Of a stretch of DNA of 64,000 bases, positions 27,292 through 36,424 are shown piece by piece. Where the stretch lies: contig JAQUQR010000004.1 of assembly GCA_028715985.1 (NCBI GenBank), positions 1 to 64,000 of the forward strand. The letters are read 5' to 3'. Below the pieces are notes generated by a model that worked only from the letters and a program-made list of their open reading frames with translations, did not search any database and was not told where the DNA came from. A program made the position numbers and the translations under genes. The first letter of the stretch is position 1. Each line of letters starts with the position of its first letter. This DNA is from Methanocellales archaeon (lineage in GTDB: Archaea; Halobacteriota; UBA148).

Positions 27292-28197
27292 ATGGAAAAA
27301 CAAATGCTGTTAGAGGACCACATAAGGAAAAACAAGCGGGACACTGTACTTATCTGTATGTTCATGGTCCTTCTTCTTTTTAGCGTGATATTTGCCATAG
27401 GTTTGGCACTAGGCTCCCCTCCTTATTTTACCATAGCAATCGCTTTACCCATAGCCTTGTTTTACATTATGATCACCTATTCTTTTTCCGTTCAGACTGT
27501 CATTTCTGCTGCCGGTGCTAGACCCGCAAATCCACAAGTTCGTGAAGAGAAACTGCTGATTTATAAAGCTGAAGAAATGGCTATCGCTGCGGGTTTGCCG
27601 CCGCCTAAGGTTTATGTTCAGGATTCAAAGGACATCAATGCCTTTGCGACAGGTAAGAAGCCGGAAGAATCCATTATCTGTGCTACTACCGGTGCTATTC
27701 GGCAATTGAACAATGAGGAGCTTGAAGGCGTTATTGGTCATGAGATGAGCCATATAAAGAATCGGGATATTCTTGTGATGACTGTTACCGTGGCAGTGGT
27801 TGGAACCATTGCTATTCTCGCCGAAATAGCCTTGAGGTCTCTATTCTGGAGCGGTGGTGGACGAGGAAGCAAAAAAGGCAGCGGTGGAATAGTCCTCATT
27901 ATAGCCGCTGTTATTTTCATTGTTTTAGCGCCGCTGTTCTCGAGGCTCACTTATCTTGCCATTTCGCGGAGAAGAGAATACCTTGCTGATGCAGATGGGG
28001 CATATCTTACCCGTAATCCCGAGGGTCTTGCGGCGGCTTTGGAGAAAATAAAGAATGATTTGCCTGATGATCCAAAAGGCTCTAAAACGGTTGCTCCGCT
28101 TTACATTGCAAATCCATTTAAGAGGGCTTTACGTAACTCAATTTGGTCAACCCATCCACCCTTGGATGAAAGAATAAGAAGATTAAGATCGATGTAA
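27292..28197 (+). CDS. htpX: HtpX-like membrane zinc metalloprotease (M48)
   Basis: 301 residues, length typical of HtpX. Two N-terminal helices (18-65), the zinc motif HEMSH (150-154), two more helices with a glycine/serine-rich loop between them, and the downstream RREYLADADGAYLT segment that supplies the third zinc ligand (Glu). HtpX degrades misfolded membrane proteins, with the active site in the cytosol. It starts 17 bases after lemA, forming the common lemA-htpX pair. Confidence 0.93.
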   Translation: MEKQMLLEDHIRKNKRDTVLICMFMVLLLFSVIFAIGLALGSPPYFTIAIALPIALFYIMITYSFSVQTVISAAGARPANPQVREEKLLIYKAEEMAIAAGLPPPKVYVQDSKDINAFATGKKPEESIICATTGAIRQLNNEELEGVIGHEMSHIKNRDILVMTVTVAVVGTIAILAEIALRSLFWSGGGRGSKKGSGGIVLIIAAVIFIVLAPLFSRLTYLAISRRREYLADADGAYLTRNPEGLAAALEKIKNDLPDDPKGSKTVAPLYIANPFKRALRNSIWSTHPPLDERIRRLRSM

Positions 28198-28471
28198 AAT
28201 TACTATTTTAGTTGATCTTCCATAAGCAACTAACAAGTTGTAATTCCAAGCCCGATAATACCTAAAAAATATGCAAATTTTTGAAATCCATTGGCATTTT
28301 CAAAAAAGATAAATTTTTGGATACAACGTAAAGTAAAACAAACCAAAAATTATGCCTGTAACACGATTAGAACCTTTTGCAGTTAAAAAAGGTGTTTTAT
28401 GTTTTCCTTAATTTAGAAATCAAAAATGATATAAGCCATAAAAAAATAAAAAGGTGGGAGGGGGGCTGTAT

Positions 28472-29011
28472 CTACTTAATCTCAACCTTCTTGGTCTTGA
28501 TCTCTGGCTTCGGCTCAAGCTTGGGCAGCATCACTTTCAGCACACCATCGGTCATCTCCGCTTCAACATCCTCTGATTTGATTTCCTCAGGCAATTCAAG
28601 GCTACGGAAGAAGCTCATGCTGCTGCGTTCGCGTCTTAGCCAGTTCTTCCCTTTATCTTCTTTGCCTTCCTCATGCTTTGCTGATATCTCTATTCCAGTT
28701 GGGGTCACCTCTATGTTGATATTCTCCTTGGGCATTCCAGGCATTTCCGCGCGCAATTCGAATCTGTCCCCCAGGTCAGCGACATCCGTTAGTGGCATTC
28801 TGGTCTCTGAAAGGGCACTGATAGCTCTCCGGCTACCAAAACCCAATGGCACAAAGAGATCATAAAAGCCTGATCTGAAATCGTCGAACATTCTGTCCAT
28901 CTCGGTCCAGAGGTCAAAGGGCCTCACTGAAGTAATCTCTCCCTCTTTTTCTTTTGGCCTCACGGCCAATTTGTCTTCTTTATCTTTTTCTTTATCTTTT
29001 CTTAGAACCAT
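28472..29011 (-). CDS. Small heat-shock protein (Hsp20/alpha-crystallin)
   Basis: 179 residues. The charged N-terminus (KDKEKDKEDK) is unusual. The alpha-crystallin domain runs from about 73 to 165: MPLTDVADLGDRFELRAEMPGM, ENINIEVTPTGIEISAKHEE, SFFRSLELPEEI and DGVLKVMLPKLEP. The C-terminal IxI-type motif is not obvious (ends KTKKVEIK). ATP-independent chaperone that holds unfolded proteins. A ribosome site ggaggtg lies upstream of the ATG. It is divergent from a winged-helix gene 150 bases away, which may regulate it. Confidence 0.93.
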   Translation of the reverse strand: MVLRKDKEKDKEDKLAVRPKEKEGEITSVRPFDLWTEMDRMFDDFRSGFYDLFVPLGFGSRRAISALSETRMPLTDVADLGDRFELRAEMPGMPKENINIEVTPTGIEISAKHEEGKEDKGKNWLRRERSSMSFFRSLELPEEIKSEDVEAEMTDGVLKVMLPKLEPKPEIKTKKVEIK

Positions 29012-29125
29012 ATGGCTTCACCTCCTTTTTGCATTTATTAGAGGCGTCGTATGTATTATAATACAAACTTCCTTAAATACTTTTCGTTTTTGTTGATTTA
29101 AAATAAACTAAATAGCAAACATTTA

Positions 29126-29145
29126 GAAATATTTAAATAGTTGTT
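29126..29145 (+). promoter_or_regulatory. TATA promoter of the winged-helix gene
   Basis: The string gaaatatttaaatagttgtt lies 17-36 bases before the ATG at 29163. It is identical over 20 bases to the promoter of the PadR gene at 19664-19683. The short distance suggests an almost leaderless transcript. Confidence 0.5.
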
Positions 29146-29162
29146 ATTATCTATGTTATTAC

Positions 29163-29573
29163 ATGGCAGGGAGAATAATATTAAAAAAATTTGATTATCC
29201 TGTAACTGGAGACCTAAACGACGATATAGACTTCATATGCAGGTCTTTCGGCTATTTTACCCAACGAGATAAACAGGACACTGCTGGAAAAATCTTCAGA
29301 TTACTCGTCAAAGAAGTTGCGGAGGAATCTAACGGTTTGAGCAGCGATGATATCGCCGATAAACTACATCTAACGAGAGGGACCATTGTTTACCATTTGA
29401 ATAGTTTCATCTCATCGGGTTTGGTGATCAGAGAGAATAATACGTATCGTTTGAGATCCCAAAGTCTGCAAAAATGCATCGATGAAGTCCAAGAGGATAT
29501 ATACAGGATGCTTAATCAAATGCGAAAAATCTCTAAAGATATCGACAATAAGTTAGGTCATTATTACCGATGA
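29163..29573 (+). CDS. Winged-helix regulator, candidate heat-shock regulator
   Basis: 136 residues. The winged helix at about 45-100 reads IFRLLVKEVAEESNGLSSDDIADKL, then LTRGTIVYHLNSFISSGLVIREN, with GTIVYHLNSF as recognition helix. A C-terminal coiled coil (KCIDEVQEDIYRMLNQMRKISKDID) probably mediates dimerisation. It is divergent from hsp20, as regulators of archaeal stress genes often are; the pairing is inference from position only. Confidence 0.8.
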   Translation: MAGRIILKKFDYPVTGDLNDDIDFICRSFGYFTQRDKQDTAGKIFRLLVKEVAEESNGLSSDDIADKLHLTRGTIVYHLNSFISSGLVIRENNTYRLRSQSLQKCIDEVQEDIYRMLNQMRKISKDIDNKLGHYYR

Positions 29574-29831
29574 GTACCAGTAATTAAGGGTTAAGTGGGT
29601 TGTAAGATCGTCTTTCTTAATAAAATGCTTGAAATTTGAAGGTTGTTATTTATTTTATTGATTGCGACTAGAAGACTAACATAGCATATTAACATCACAT
29701 CAGCTAGCAGCGTAGCCTTTAGCGCTCTGCCGAAAACCCTCCACGAACTTCTGTTTTTATCCGCAAGATTTTGTGCGCCATCTTGTAAAGCGCCGAAAAA
29801 TCCTTTAATCCAGAAACCATTAAAGCTGTTG

Positions 29832-30845
29832 ATGCGCATCGCAATGTATTATAGTAACGATGATGTTCGCTTAGAGGAGATGCCTATCCCACAAATCGGC
29901 TCCAGCGAGATATTGGTAAAGGTGATTGCAAGTGGCATATGTGGCAGTGACGTAATGGAATGGTACCGCATTAGAAAAGCCCCTCTGGTGCTCGGTCATG
30001 AGATTACGGGGGAGATCGTTGAGATGGGAAAGGATGTAAAAAAATACAAAAAAGGTGATAGGGTCTTCGTTTCTCATCATGTTCCTTGCAACACATGTCG
30101 TTATTGTCTCAGCGACCATCAAACTGCTTGTGAAACTCTGCACCAGACGAACTATGATCCCGGTGGTTTTGCAGAGTTTATCCGGGTGCCGCAAATAAAT
30201 GTTGACAGGGGTGTATTTTTGCTTCCTGAAGGGATGTCCTTTGATGAAGGGACTTTCATCGAGCCGTTGGCTTGTGTTGCGCGAGGATTGAGACTGGCAA
30301 ATATGAAAGCAGGATTGAGCGTGTTGGTCATGGGCAGCGGTGTTTCTGGATTGCTGCACATACAGTTGGCTAAAGCACTTGGTGCAGCTCGAGTCATCGC
30401 TACGGATGTGATTGACTATCGTCTCAGGGCGGCAAAAAAATTCGGAGCAGATGCGACCCTACACGCCAAGGAAAATGTGCCGGTTGAAGTGCGTAAGATG
30501 AATGAAGGAAGGCCGGTAGATCGTGTTATAATATGCACCGGGGCACTTCCAGCTGCTTTGCAGGCAATTCGGTCAGTAGACAAGGGCGGCACTGTATTGT
30601 TTTTTGCAGTGCCTGGTGTTGACGTCCCCATTCCCATGAACGAGCTTTGGCGCGATGAAATAACCCTGATGACATCCTATGGCGCAGGACCTAAAGACCT
30701 TCAAACAGCTCTCGAATTGATAGGCTCCGTCAATGTTAAGGATATGATAACGCATAAATTCGGCTTGAAAGACACATCGAAGGGCTTTAAGCTTGTGGCA
30801 GAGGCTAAGGAATCCCTTAAGGTGATTATTGAGCCCCAGAGATAA
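29832..30845 (+). CDS. Zinc-dependent medium-chain alcohol/polyol dehydrogenase
   Basis: About 337 residues from ATG 29832. GICGSDVMEW holds the catalytic zinc Cys, GHEITGEI the catalytic His-Glu, and CNTCRYCLSDHQTAC the four structural-zinc cysteines. The NAD(P) loop VMGSGVSGLLHIQLAKALGA follows. Resembles sorbitol/threonine dehydrogenases that oxidise a secondary alcohol next to a sugar carbon. The stop abuts the start of a class II aldolase gene, and deoC follows, so the three probably act on one sugar or sugar phosphate. The substrate is not known. Confidence 0.9.
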   Translation: MRIAMYYSNDDVRLEEMPIPQIGSSEILVKVIASGICGSDVMEWYRIRKAPLVLGHEITGEIVEMGKDVKKYKKGDRVFVSHHVPCNTCRYCLSDHQTACETLHQTNYDPGGFAEFIRVPQINVDRGVFLLPEGMSFDEGTFIEPLACVARGLRLANMKAGLSVLVMGSGVSGLLHIQLAKALGAARVIATDVIDYRLRAAKKFGADATLHAKENVPVEVRKMNEGRPVDRVIICTGALPAALQAIRSVDKGGTVLFFAVPGVDVPIPMNELWRDEITLMTSYGAGPKDLQTALELIGSVNVKDMITHKFGLKDTSKGFKLVAEAKESLKVIIEPQR

Positions 30846-31394
30846 ATGTTAAAAGAGATGGTGAAGTTCGGAAAGAAGCTTGCAGAAGACGGTTTAGTGA
30901 GATCTCACTTTGGCAACATCAGTGTTAGGATCGACAACAAGATGCTCATAACCAAAAGAGGTGCAATGCTGGATGGGCTCTCTAAGAACAGTGTTGTCGA
31001 GGTCGATCTTGAAGAATCAAAAAGTAGGGTAGCTTCGATGGAAGCGAAGGTTCACAGGGAGATATACAGAGGAACATCCGCACTTGCCGTAATCCATGCA
31101 CATCCCGTATATGCGGTGGTCGAGTCGTTGATTTTGAGCCAAGATAAGATAATACCCGTGGACTGTGAAGGTTTGTACCACCTCCGTGAGATACCTATAG
31201 TCGAGGGCAAGGCAGGTTCAAAAAAACTTGCCGATAACGTATCCAGTGTGCTTCGGGATTACAAGGGCGTTATAGTAAGGGGGCATGGCACTTTCACAGC
31301 AGGGAAATCCTTAGAAGAAGCATACGTTCTAACATCCATGATCGAGCACAGCTGTAAGGTAAAATATCTTCTTTCAATGGCGACTCAATGGTGA
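30846..31394 (+). CDS. Class II aldolase/epimerase (FucA/AraD family)
   Basis: 182 residues. The zinc-binding HAHP motif ([12 protein letters not shown]), the downstream [15 protein letters not shown] and the N-terminal SHFGNISVR are diagnostic. Such enzymes split fuculose-1-phosphate into dihydroxyacetone phosphate and lactaldehyde, or act on related sugar phosphates; one archaeal member supplies lactaldehyde for coenzyme F420 synthesis. No gap to the dehydrogenase gene upstream; four bases to deoC downstream. Confidence 0.9.
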   Translation: MLKEMVKFGKKLAEDGLVRSHFGNISVRIDNKMLITKRGAMLDGLSKNSVVEVDLEESKSRVASMEAKVHREIYRGTSALAVIHAHPVYAVVESLILSQDKIIPVDCEGLYHLREIPIVEGKAGSKKLADNVSSVLRDYKGVIVRGHGTFTAGKSLEEAYVLTSMIEHSCKVKYLLSMATQW

Positions 31395-31398
31395 TGAG

Positions 31399-32046
31399 AT
31401 GAAGATCACGAGAGAGCAGCTGGCAAGTATGATCGACCACACCCTTCTAAAGCCAGATGCGACCGCTAAGGACATAAAGAGAATTTGCGCTGAGGCCATC
31501 GAGCACAATTTTGCATCTGTTTGTGTCAATCCCATTCATGTCTCCTTGGCTGCGAAAATGCTGGAGAGGATGAACATCAAGGTGTGCACCGTCATAGGGT
31601 TTCCGCTTGGGGCGAGTACCACTGAGACCAAGGTATTCGAAGTGAAAAACGCTATCAAAAACGGAGCGCAAGAGGTGGACGTGGTGATGAACATCGGCGC
31701 ATTGAAATCCGGCGATTATGAGGTAGTTAAAAAGGATATAAGGGCAGTCGTGAACTCTGCCGGAGGCTCTGTCGTCAAAGTGATCATCGAGGCAGGGCTT
31801 TTGACAGATGAGGAGAAGGTGCATGCATGTAAGCTTGCAAAAGAGGCAGGTGCAGATTTCGTGAAAACTTCCACTGGTTTTTCTGGCAAAGCGACCGTCA
31901 GCGATGTCAAGCTAATGCGAGATGCATTCGGAAAGGGTGTTAAGGCATCTGGTGGAATCCGCACATACGAGGATGCCATTGCTCTTGTCAAAGCCGGTGC
32001 TACACGAATAGGCACGAGTGATGCACTTTCGATTGTCAAGGGTTAG
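31399..32046 (+). CDS. deoC: Deoxyribose-phosphate aldolase
   Basis: 215 residues, usual length. [14 protein letters not shown] at the start, the conserved SVCVNP segment, [14 protein letters not shown], and the Schiff-base strand [22 protein letters not shown] with its catalytic Lys. It splits deoxyribose-5-phosphate into glyceraldehyde-3-phosphate and acetaldehyde. Third gene of a probable operon with the dehydrogenase and class II aldolase. The TAG stop is followed directly by the ATG of a cysteine-rich frame. Confidence 0.95.
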   Translation: MKITREQLASMIDHTLLKPDATAKDIKRICAEAIEHNFASVCVNPIHVSLAAKMLERMNIKVCTVIGFPLGASTTETKVFEVKNAIKNGAQEVDVVMNIGALKSGDYEVVKKDIRAVVNSAGGSVVKVIIEAGLLTDEEKVHACKLAKEAGADFVKTSTGFSGKATVSDVKLMRDAFGKGVKASGGIRTYEDAIALVKAGATRIGTSDALSIVKG

Positions 32047-32793
32047 ATGCCTTTGTGTAGGGTGTGGTTAGCGCTATTTTCAGCGTGTTCACGTGTAGGA
32101 GAAGAGCAATGCACCTATAGTTATATTCATTGGTATCGCAAATGGAATCTTGTTTGTGACTATACTATACAAACCCAGGAATGCGCTCCGTTAGGATGCA
32201 ATATGAGCGTATGCTCTGGCTGCTCTGAAGTAGGAGAAAAATGCAGTACTCCTAAATGCGAGCAGACATGTGAATCATGGACAAATATCGATCCTGCTCT
32301 GATTGGCACAGATGCCGAGATGCCATTCTGGCCAGTAAATCACGCTGACCCGGAATGCGATGAAATAAAGCCAGAAGAATGCTCCACAGCATCTAACTAC
32401 AGGTGCAATTCCAACTGCAAGATAACATATGATACAAGCTGCGGAGGATGCACTAGTAACGCAGACTGCAACAGCCCAACCAAGCCAATATGCAACACTA
32501 ATACAAAACAGTGCGTGGAGTGTTTGACAAATACACATTGTATTGATGCTGGTATAACTTGTGGACCTCCACTAGGAATTTACCCTAATAGATATGCTAG
32601 ATGTAATAATCCAACTAATAAGCCAGAGGGACCCAATACCTATACCTGTTCTATTTGTGGTCCATGTTATACTAACTCAGATTGTGAAAATAACTTCTGT
32701 TGTGACCAAGATACTACTTTGCCTGTAAGTAATAGAGGCACCGGGCAATGCACTAACCAGATATATAATAAAAAATATCTTTGCACTAGTTAG
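32047..32793 (+). CDS. Cysteine-rich protein, possibly a truncated surface protein
   Basis: 248 residues with 32 cysteines (13 percent). Short Cys spacings such as CGGCTSNADC, CNTNTKQCVEC and CSICGPCYTNSDC recall disulfide-rich extracellular repeats. The first 15 residues (MPLCRVWLALFSACS) are only weakly signal-like, so this could be the 3' part of a larger secreted protein joined to the end of deoC. Its ATG directly follows the deoC TAG in the same frame. The 3' end overlaps the converging Tat-signal gene by 8 bases. Function unknown. Confidence 0.55.
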   Translation: MPLCRVWLALFSACSRVGEEQCTYSYIHWYRKWNLVCDYTIQTQECAPLGCNMSVCSGCSEVGEKCSTPKCEQTCESWTNIDPALIGTDAEMPFWPVNHADPECDEIKPEECSTASNYRCNSNCKITYDTSCGGCTSNADCNSPTKPICNTNTKQCVECLTNTHCIDAGITCGPPLGIYPNRYARCNNPTNKPEGPNTYTCSICGPCYTNSDCENNFCCDQDTTLPVSNRGTGQCTNQIYNKKYLCTS

Positions 32794-33877
32794 GATTAAT
32801 TGGCTTAAAGGTAAAAGAATTGTAAAATCCATCTGGTGTTGAAAGAGTAAGAAGATCGTAAAGTCCGTATGGTGTTGATAAAGTTATATTCGGTTCGTTT
32901 AATCCACCTATATAATCCGCTAAAAATGGTTCTTTAAACATCCAAACACCAGTTAATCTCTTTTTATAAGATACCAAAGGTTCGCTATGAGTCAATGGGT
33001 TGCCGTGAATGGTCCTTCCTGAGGGATAATCTGCACTACTATAATAAGATGCTAGGGGCACTTCCATTGACCTGCTAACAAGTGAAGAAAATTGAGAAGA
33101 GTTTTGTTCGCCAACTATGTATCCAGACCACCCAATGACAAACAATGGTGCATCTTCTCCATTATCAAACATACTATCTCTTACCTCTAAAAAAGCAGCA
33201 GTGCTATTTTTCCAACCTGGAGCTGCACCCTTGGAAAAGTATTTAGCTTCTTCATAATCTTTGGACTCTTTATCGCTATAAAAATTCCTTACTCTTTCTC
33301 CCAACACTTCCTGAGGCGACTTTTTATCGGGAGATTCAGACGTAACGTTCTTTAATCCATAACCCAATCCCTCGAGATTATACTCTATTTTACGATTGCC
33401 ATCCAAAATGCTTTTTATGTCAATTGTTCTGAGGTTTGCAGGCAGTAAAATCTGCCTCAAATCCATATCGCTGTAGTATTTTAATTTGTCATTTAACTCC
33501 ACATTCTCCAGCCCGGGAAGAACAAAACCAATAGCTCCTTTAATGTAATCCCATGCATTGTATGTAGTCTCTCCTATCTTCACTTCAATTGTATCCAGAT
33601 TATTAAGGTATATGTCATCCCTTATCTGCAATACAGCCGCATTTATTACTCTCTCATCATGGTTTTTGATTTCAGGAACATAGGATAACAGGTCTCTATT
33701 TATCTTTGATTCTAATGTTTCTGCTGGCGTAGGAGCAGGAGTTGAAGTAGGAACAGGCGTAGGAGCAGGAGTTGGAACAGGTGGTTCTTTAAAATATTTC
33801 AGAAATGCCACATATCCCGTAGTAACTAATGCTCCAGCAGCAAATGCGCTTTTAATAAAACTCCTTCTACTGTACAC
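32786..33877 (-). CDS. Tat-exported protein of unknown function
   Basis: 363 residues, GTG start. The N-terminus SRRSFIKSAFAAGALVTTGY is a twin-arginine signal, so the protein is exported folded. A Pro-Thr-Ala linker (PVPTPAPTPVPTSTPAPTP, residues 32-52) spaces it from the membrane. The rest is a globular domain containing KINRDLLSYVPEIKNHDERV, a segment on daily-length sequence not recognised, and FVIGWSGYIVGEQNSSQFSS. No family is recognised. Tail-to-tail with the cysteine-rich gene. Confidence 0.65.
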   Translation of the reverse strand: MYSRRSFIKSAFAAGALVTTGYVAFLKYFKEPPVPTPAPTPVPTSTPAPTPAETLESKINRDLLSYVPEIKNHDERVINAAVLQIRDDIYLNNLDTIEVKIGETTYNAWDYIKGAIGFVLPGLENVELNDKLKYYSDMDLRQILLPANLRTIDIKSILDGNRKIEYNLEGLGYGLKNVTSESPDKKSPQEVLGERVRNFYSDKESKDYEEAKYFSKGAAPGWKNSTAAFLEVRDSMFDNGEDAPLFVIGWSGYIVGEQNSSQFSSLVSRSMEVPLASYYSSADYPSGRTIHGNPLTHSEPLVSYKKRLTGVWMFKEPFLADYIGGLNEPNITLSTPYGLYDLLTLSTPDGFYNSFTFKPINPN

Positions 33878-34099
33878 GTTATCCCTTTATTATGGGTGAT
33901 TACCCTGACACTCTGCAGAATCTTTATAGGATCGATTATACGGTACAGATTTATTTATCTATATTGTATTGATAAGATTAGATAAGATAACTTAATTTAT
34001 AAACCATAACGACATACATAATTTGAGGGAGGGAGGTAAATCCGGACTGATAAACTCGGCGGTACACTGCTGAAGCAAATTCGGGACAACTATTTTGTC

Positions 34100-34477
34100 G
34101 TGACACTGGCAATATCCGTTGCCATGGCACTGGTCATGCTTGGAATCGCATTTGGAATCATATATATGTTTGAGTCTGAAAAGAGTCCCATTCACCCAGC
34201 CTTTGTGTTGATGATCGGAGCGATCTCCTTCATTATGGGCTCCGCGTTTTTCAATAGCAGAGGCGCACATCAACTTAAGTCCCTAATTGGCGGGGGTGTT
34301 ATTGGATTCTCATCCACATTTGTCATCGTATCGATAGTGGGTAGCATCCGATATGCGTATGCCATATATGGTACAACCGGTGGACCTAGTTGGGAAATGC
34401 TGGTTTCCATGTTAGCGGTTTGTATGGTTGCCTCAATGATCATCCTAGAATTCGTGTTGTATAGGCTCCGCGATTAA
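34100..34477 (+). CDS. Four-helix membrane protein, start unclear
   Basis: At least 125 residues with four membrane helices and no recognised family. The GTG at 34100 lies inside the first hydrophobic segment. A strong ribosome site gggaggt lies at 34031-34037, and the frame is open from 34040 on, reading TDKLGGTLLKQIRDNYFVV before the GTG, a normal cytoplasmic lead-in. No ATG, GTG or TTG exists there. Either a rare start codon is used, or a base error hides the start near 34040. The 3' end overlaps the converging DUF371 gene by 33 bases. Confidence 0.6.
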   Translation: MTLAISVAMALVMLGIAFGIIYMFESEKSPIHPAFVLMIGAISFIMGSAFFNSRGAHQLKSLIGGGVIGFSSTFVIVSIVGSIRYAYAIYGTTGGPSWEMLVSMLAVCMVASMIILEFVLYRLRD

Positions 34478-34882
34478 CTTGATAATGATCTCAACGTCTC
34501 TCGCTTTTATCTTTTTTACAAAACCTTGGCCAAGGTGAAGTGCAGCCTTATCTGCATGAATCATCAGCGTTCTACCGCAGGTGTATGACCCTATTCTTCC
34601 GACTAGGTCCTTTTCGTGCGAAAACGTCAAATTCGGATGTCCACGCCCAATTATCCGCTCATGCAACCCTTCCGAACTGAGGTCCGCTATTATCCGTGTA
34701 TCTGGCAGCCTCGCGAGCCGTTTAAATTGAGCTGAAAGATCCATTGCGCCCTTATCTGCTGATACGGCTATGATGCAATCCGCACGCTCAGATATCTCAT
34801 CATCCTTGGTGATCTCAAAAGTGGTTTTATGTCTTGCTAGGATATTCGGATGCCCACGTGCGTGAATGATCTCTGTAGCCAC
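34445..34882 (-). CDS. DUF371 family protein
   Basis: 145 residues covering the whole archaeal DUF371 family: ARGHPNILARHKTTFEITKD, DCIIAVSADKGAMDL, GRGHPNLTF, and DKAALHLGQGFVKK. The two GHPN motifs mark an internal repeat. Function unknown. The 3' end runs into the membrane-protein gene on the other strand. Confidence 0.9.
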   Translation of the reverse strand: MATEIIHARGHPNILARHKTTFEITKDDEISERADCIIAVSADKGAMDLSAQFKRLARLPDTRIIADLSSEGLHERIIGRGHPNLTFSHEKDLVGRIGSYTCGRTLMIHADKAALHLGQGFVKKIKARDVEIIIKLIAEPIQHEF

Positions 34883-34925
34883 AACTAACTATTTGTATTC
34901 TCCGCTCTTATTTATTATCATATCA

Positions 34926-35567
34926 ATGTCAACGGGATTCGAGACTGAAAGGACAAGGCTAGTGGAAGGGCTTAGGTTTTATGGGATAAGCGAAAGGGTG
35001 TTGGATGCGATGAAAAAAGTCCCACGCCACCTGTTCGTCCCCTCAATCTACAGGGAAAAAGCCTATGCTGACCACCCCCTTCCAATAGGTGAAAACCAGA
35101 CCATCTCAGCGCCGCACATGGTCGCAATGATGTGCGATCTATTGGATATACAAAGTGGGATGAGCATACTGGAAATAGGTGCTGGTTGTGGTTACCATGC
35201 CGCTGTTATGGCTGAGTTGGTTGGAGAAGGACATATTTATACTGTTGATCGACTATCTTCGCTGGTTAATTCTGCGATTGAAAACCTCCAGATTGCAGGC
35301 TATTCAAACGTTACTGTTTTTGTAGGAGATGGCACTTTAGGTCTCCCGGACCATGCGCCCTATGACCGAATCAGCGTGGCATGTGCGGCTCCGGACATAC
35401 CTCCCCCTCTGATAGGCCAGCTAAAATCCGGTGGAAAGATGGTGATCCCCATTGGAAGACATATTCAAAATCTCTACTTGGTTGAGAAAAGAAACGGAAT
35501 TATCAAAAAGGATAGCGGAGGAGTGGTATTTGTTCCACTCATCGGAAAATATGGGTTTAAGGTCTAG
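34926..35567 (+). CDS. pcm: Protein-L-isoaspartate O-methyltransferase
   Basis: 213 residues from ATG 34926 (MSTGFETERTRLVEGL); an upstream in-frame start at 34866 would add an AT-rich unconserved stretch. Motifs: VPRHLFVPSIYREKAYADHPLPIG, QTISAPHMVAMM, and SAM loop VLEIG-type ILEIGAGCGYHAAVMAEL. It repairs isoaspartyl residues in aged proteins. Its end overlaps the converging RuvC-fold gene by four bases. Confidence 0.93.
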   Translation: MSTGFETERTRLVEGLRFYGISERVLDAMKKVPRHLFVPSIYREKAYADHPLPIGENQTISAPHMVAMMCDLLDIQSGMSILEIGAGCGYHAAVMAELVGEGHIYTVDRLSSLVNSAIENLQIAGYSNVTVFVGDGTLGLPDHAPYDRISVACAAPDIPPPLIGQLKSGGKMVIPIGRHIQNLYLVEKRNGIIKKDSGGVVFVPLIGKYGFKV

Positions 35568-36319
35568 TTCAGTGCTATCGCTTCATCCAGGGTTAGCTCT
35601 CCCTTGGCGACCTGCCGGGCCAATCTCCGGGAAATAGTGGACCTGCCATTGGATCGCTCCCGACTCCACTCTTGGACAAGCTGGATTTCCTTTCTGGAAG
35701 GTTCAATTTGTTTTTTGTCTATTGGAATGCCCTCCAGGTGGGCTATGTTGATTGCTGCCACTATATCAGAAATCTGATTTCTAACTCCCTTTCCCAAAAT
35801 GGGGGTGGTAAAACTTTCGTCTACAAGTTCTATGGACACTCCTAACGTAAGAAGCGTATTTATTATCTGCGTGCTCAAAAGGCGAACCCCATGTCCGATC
35901 CTTATAACTGCATCTTGGGTTGATTTTTCATTTAAAATTTCACGTACTATCTTTTCGACTCTACCAAATGATACTTGATGCACAGATATGACCATGCCAT
36001 CCCCGATTACAGCGATGCCGGAATATTTGCCCGGATCGATGCCGATTATGATTTTTTCGTATTTATGTCTCTCCAGTAACAGTTGGGCCCTATCTATGGT
36101 CGCAGAGGGTTTTTTGGCAATTACGATCTTATCAACATCAAAATCTATCTCATCGCGCTCATCTTCTGTTGTGATGACCGCTCTGACGCTAAAGGGTATC
36201 GGGTCCTTGGGGGAGAGTGTTATAAAGTTCAAGTTACGTGCTTTCAGCTCTGCCACGATGGATCGATGAACCAGAAAATCTTCGGTTATTAATGCAATCT
36301 GCCTACGCCTCGTGGTCAT
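35564..36319 (-). CDS. RNase H/RuvC-fold protein of unknown role
   Basis: 251 residues. The N-terminal 80 residues form a small alpha/beta domain (ALITEDFLVHRSIVAELKAR). A RuvC-like core begins with IIIGIDPGKYSGIAVIGDG, where the Asp is the first metal ligand, and continues with VIRIGHG and IELVDESFTTP (Glu/Asp ligands), then DIVAAINIAHLEG. The C-terminal 40 residues are helical and basic (RRLARQVAKGELTLDEAI). Conserved in archaea; a structure-specific nuclease is possible but unproven. Confidence 0.65.
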   Translation of the reverse strand: MTTRRRQIALITEDFLVHRSIVAELKARNLNFITLSPKDPIPFSVRAVITTEDERDEIDFDVDKIVIAKKPSATIDRAQLLLERHKYEKIIIGIDPGKYSGIAVIGDGMVISVHQVSFGRVEKIVREILNEKSTQDAVIRIGHGVRLLSTQIINTLLTLGVSIELVDESFTTPILGKGVRNQISDIVAAINIAHLEGIPIDKKQIEPSRKEIQLVQEWSRERSNGRSTISRRLARQVAKGELTLDEAIALN

Positions 36320-36424
36320 CCCCAGATATATAAATGCACGGGCTGTACTTAAAATTTGTTACCAAAATACATACCAGAATGTGTACCAAAAAATTTTTAA
36401 TATCAGCAAACTATGATGATTATT

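Noticed and set aside
32044-32049. Pyrrolysine read-through of the deoC TAG into the cysteine-rich frame
   Set aside because: DeoC is complete at its normal length, a start codon follows directly, and an in-frame match has a one-in-three chance.
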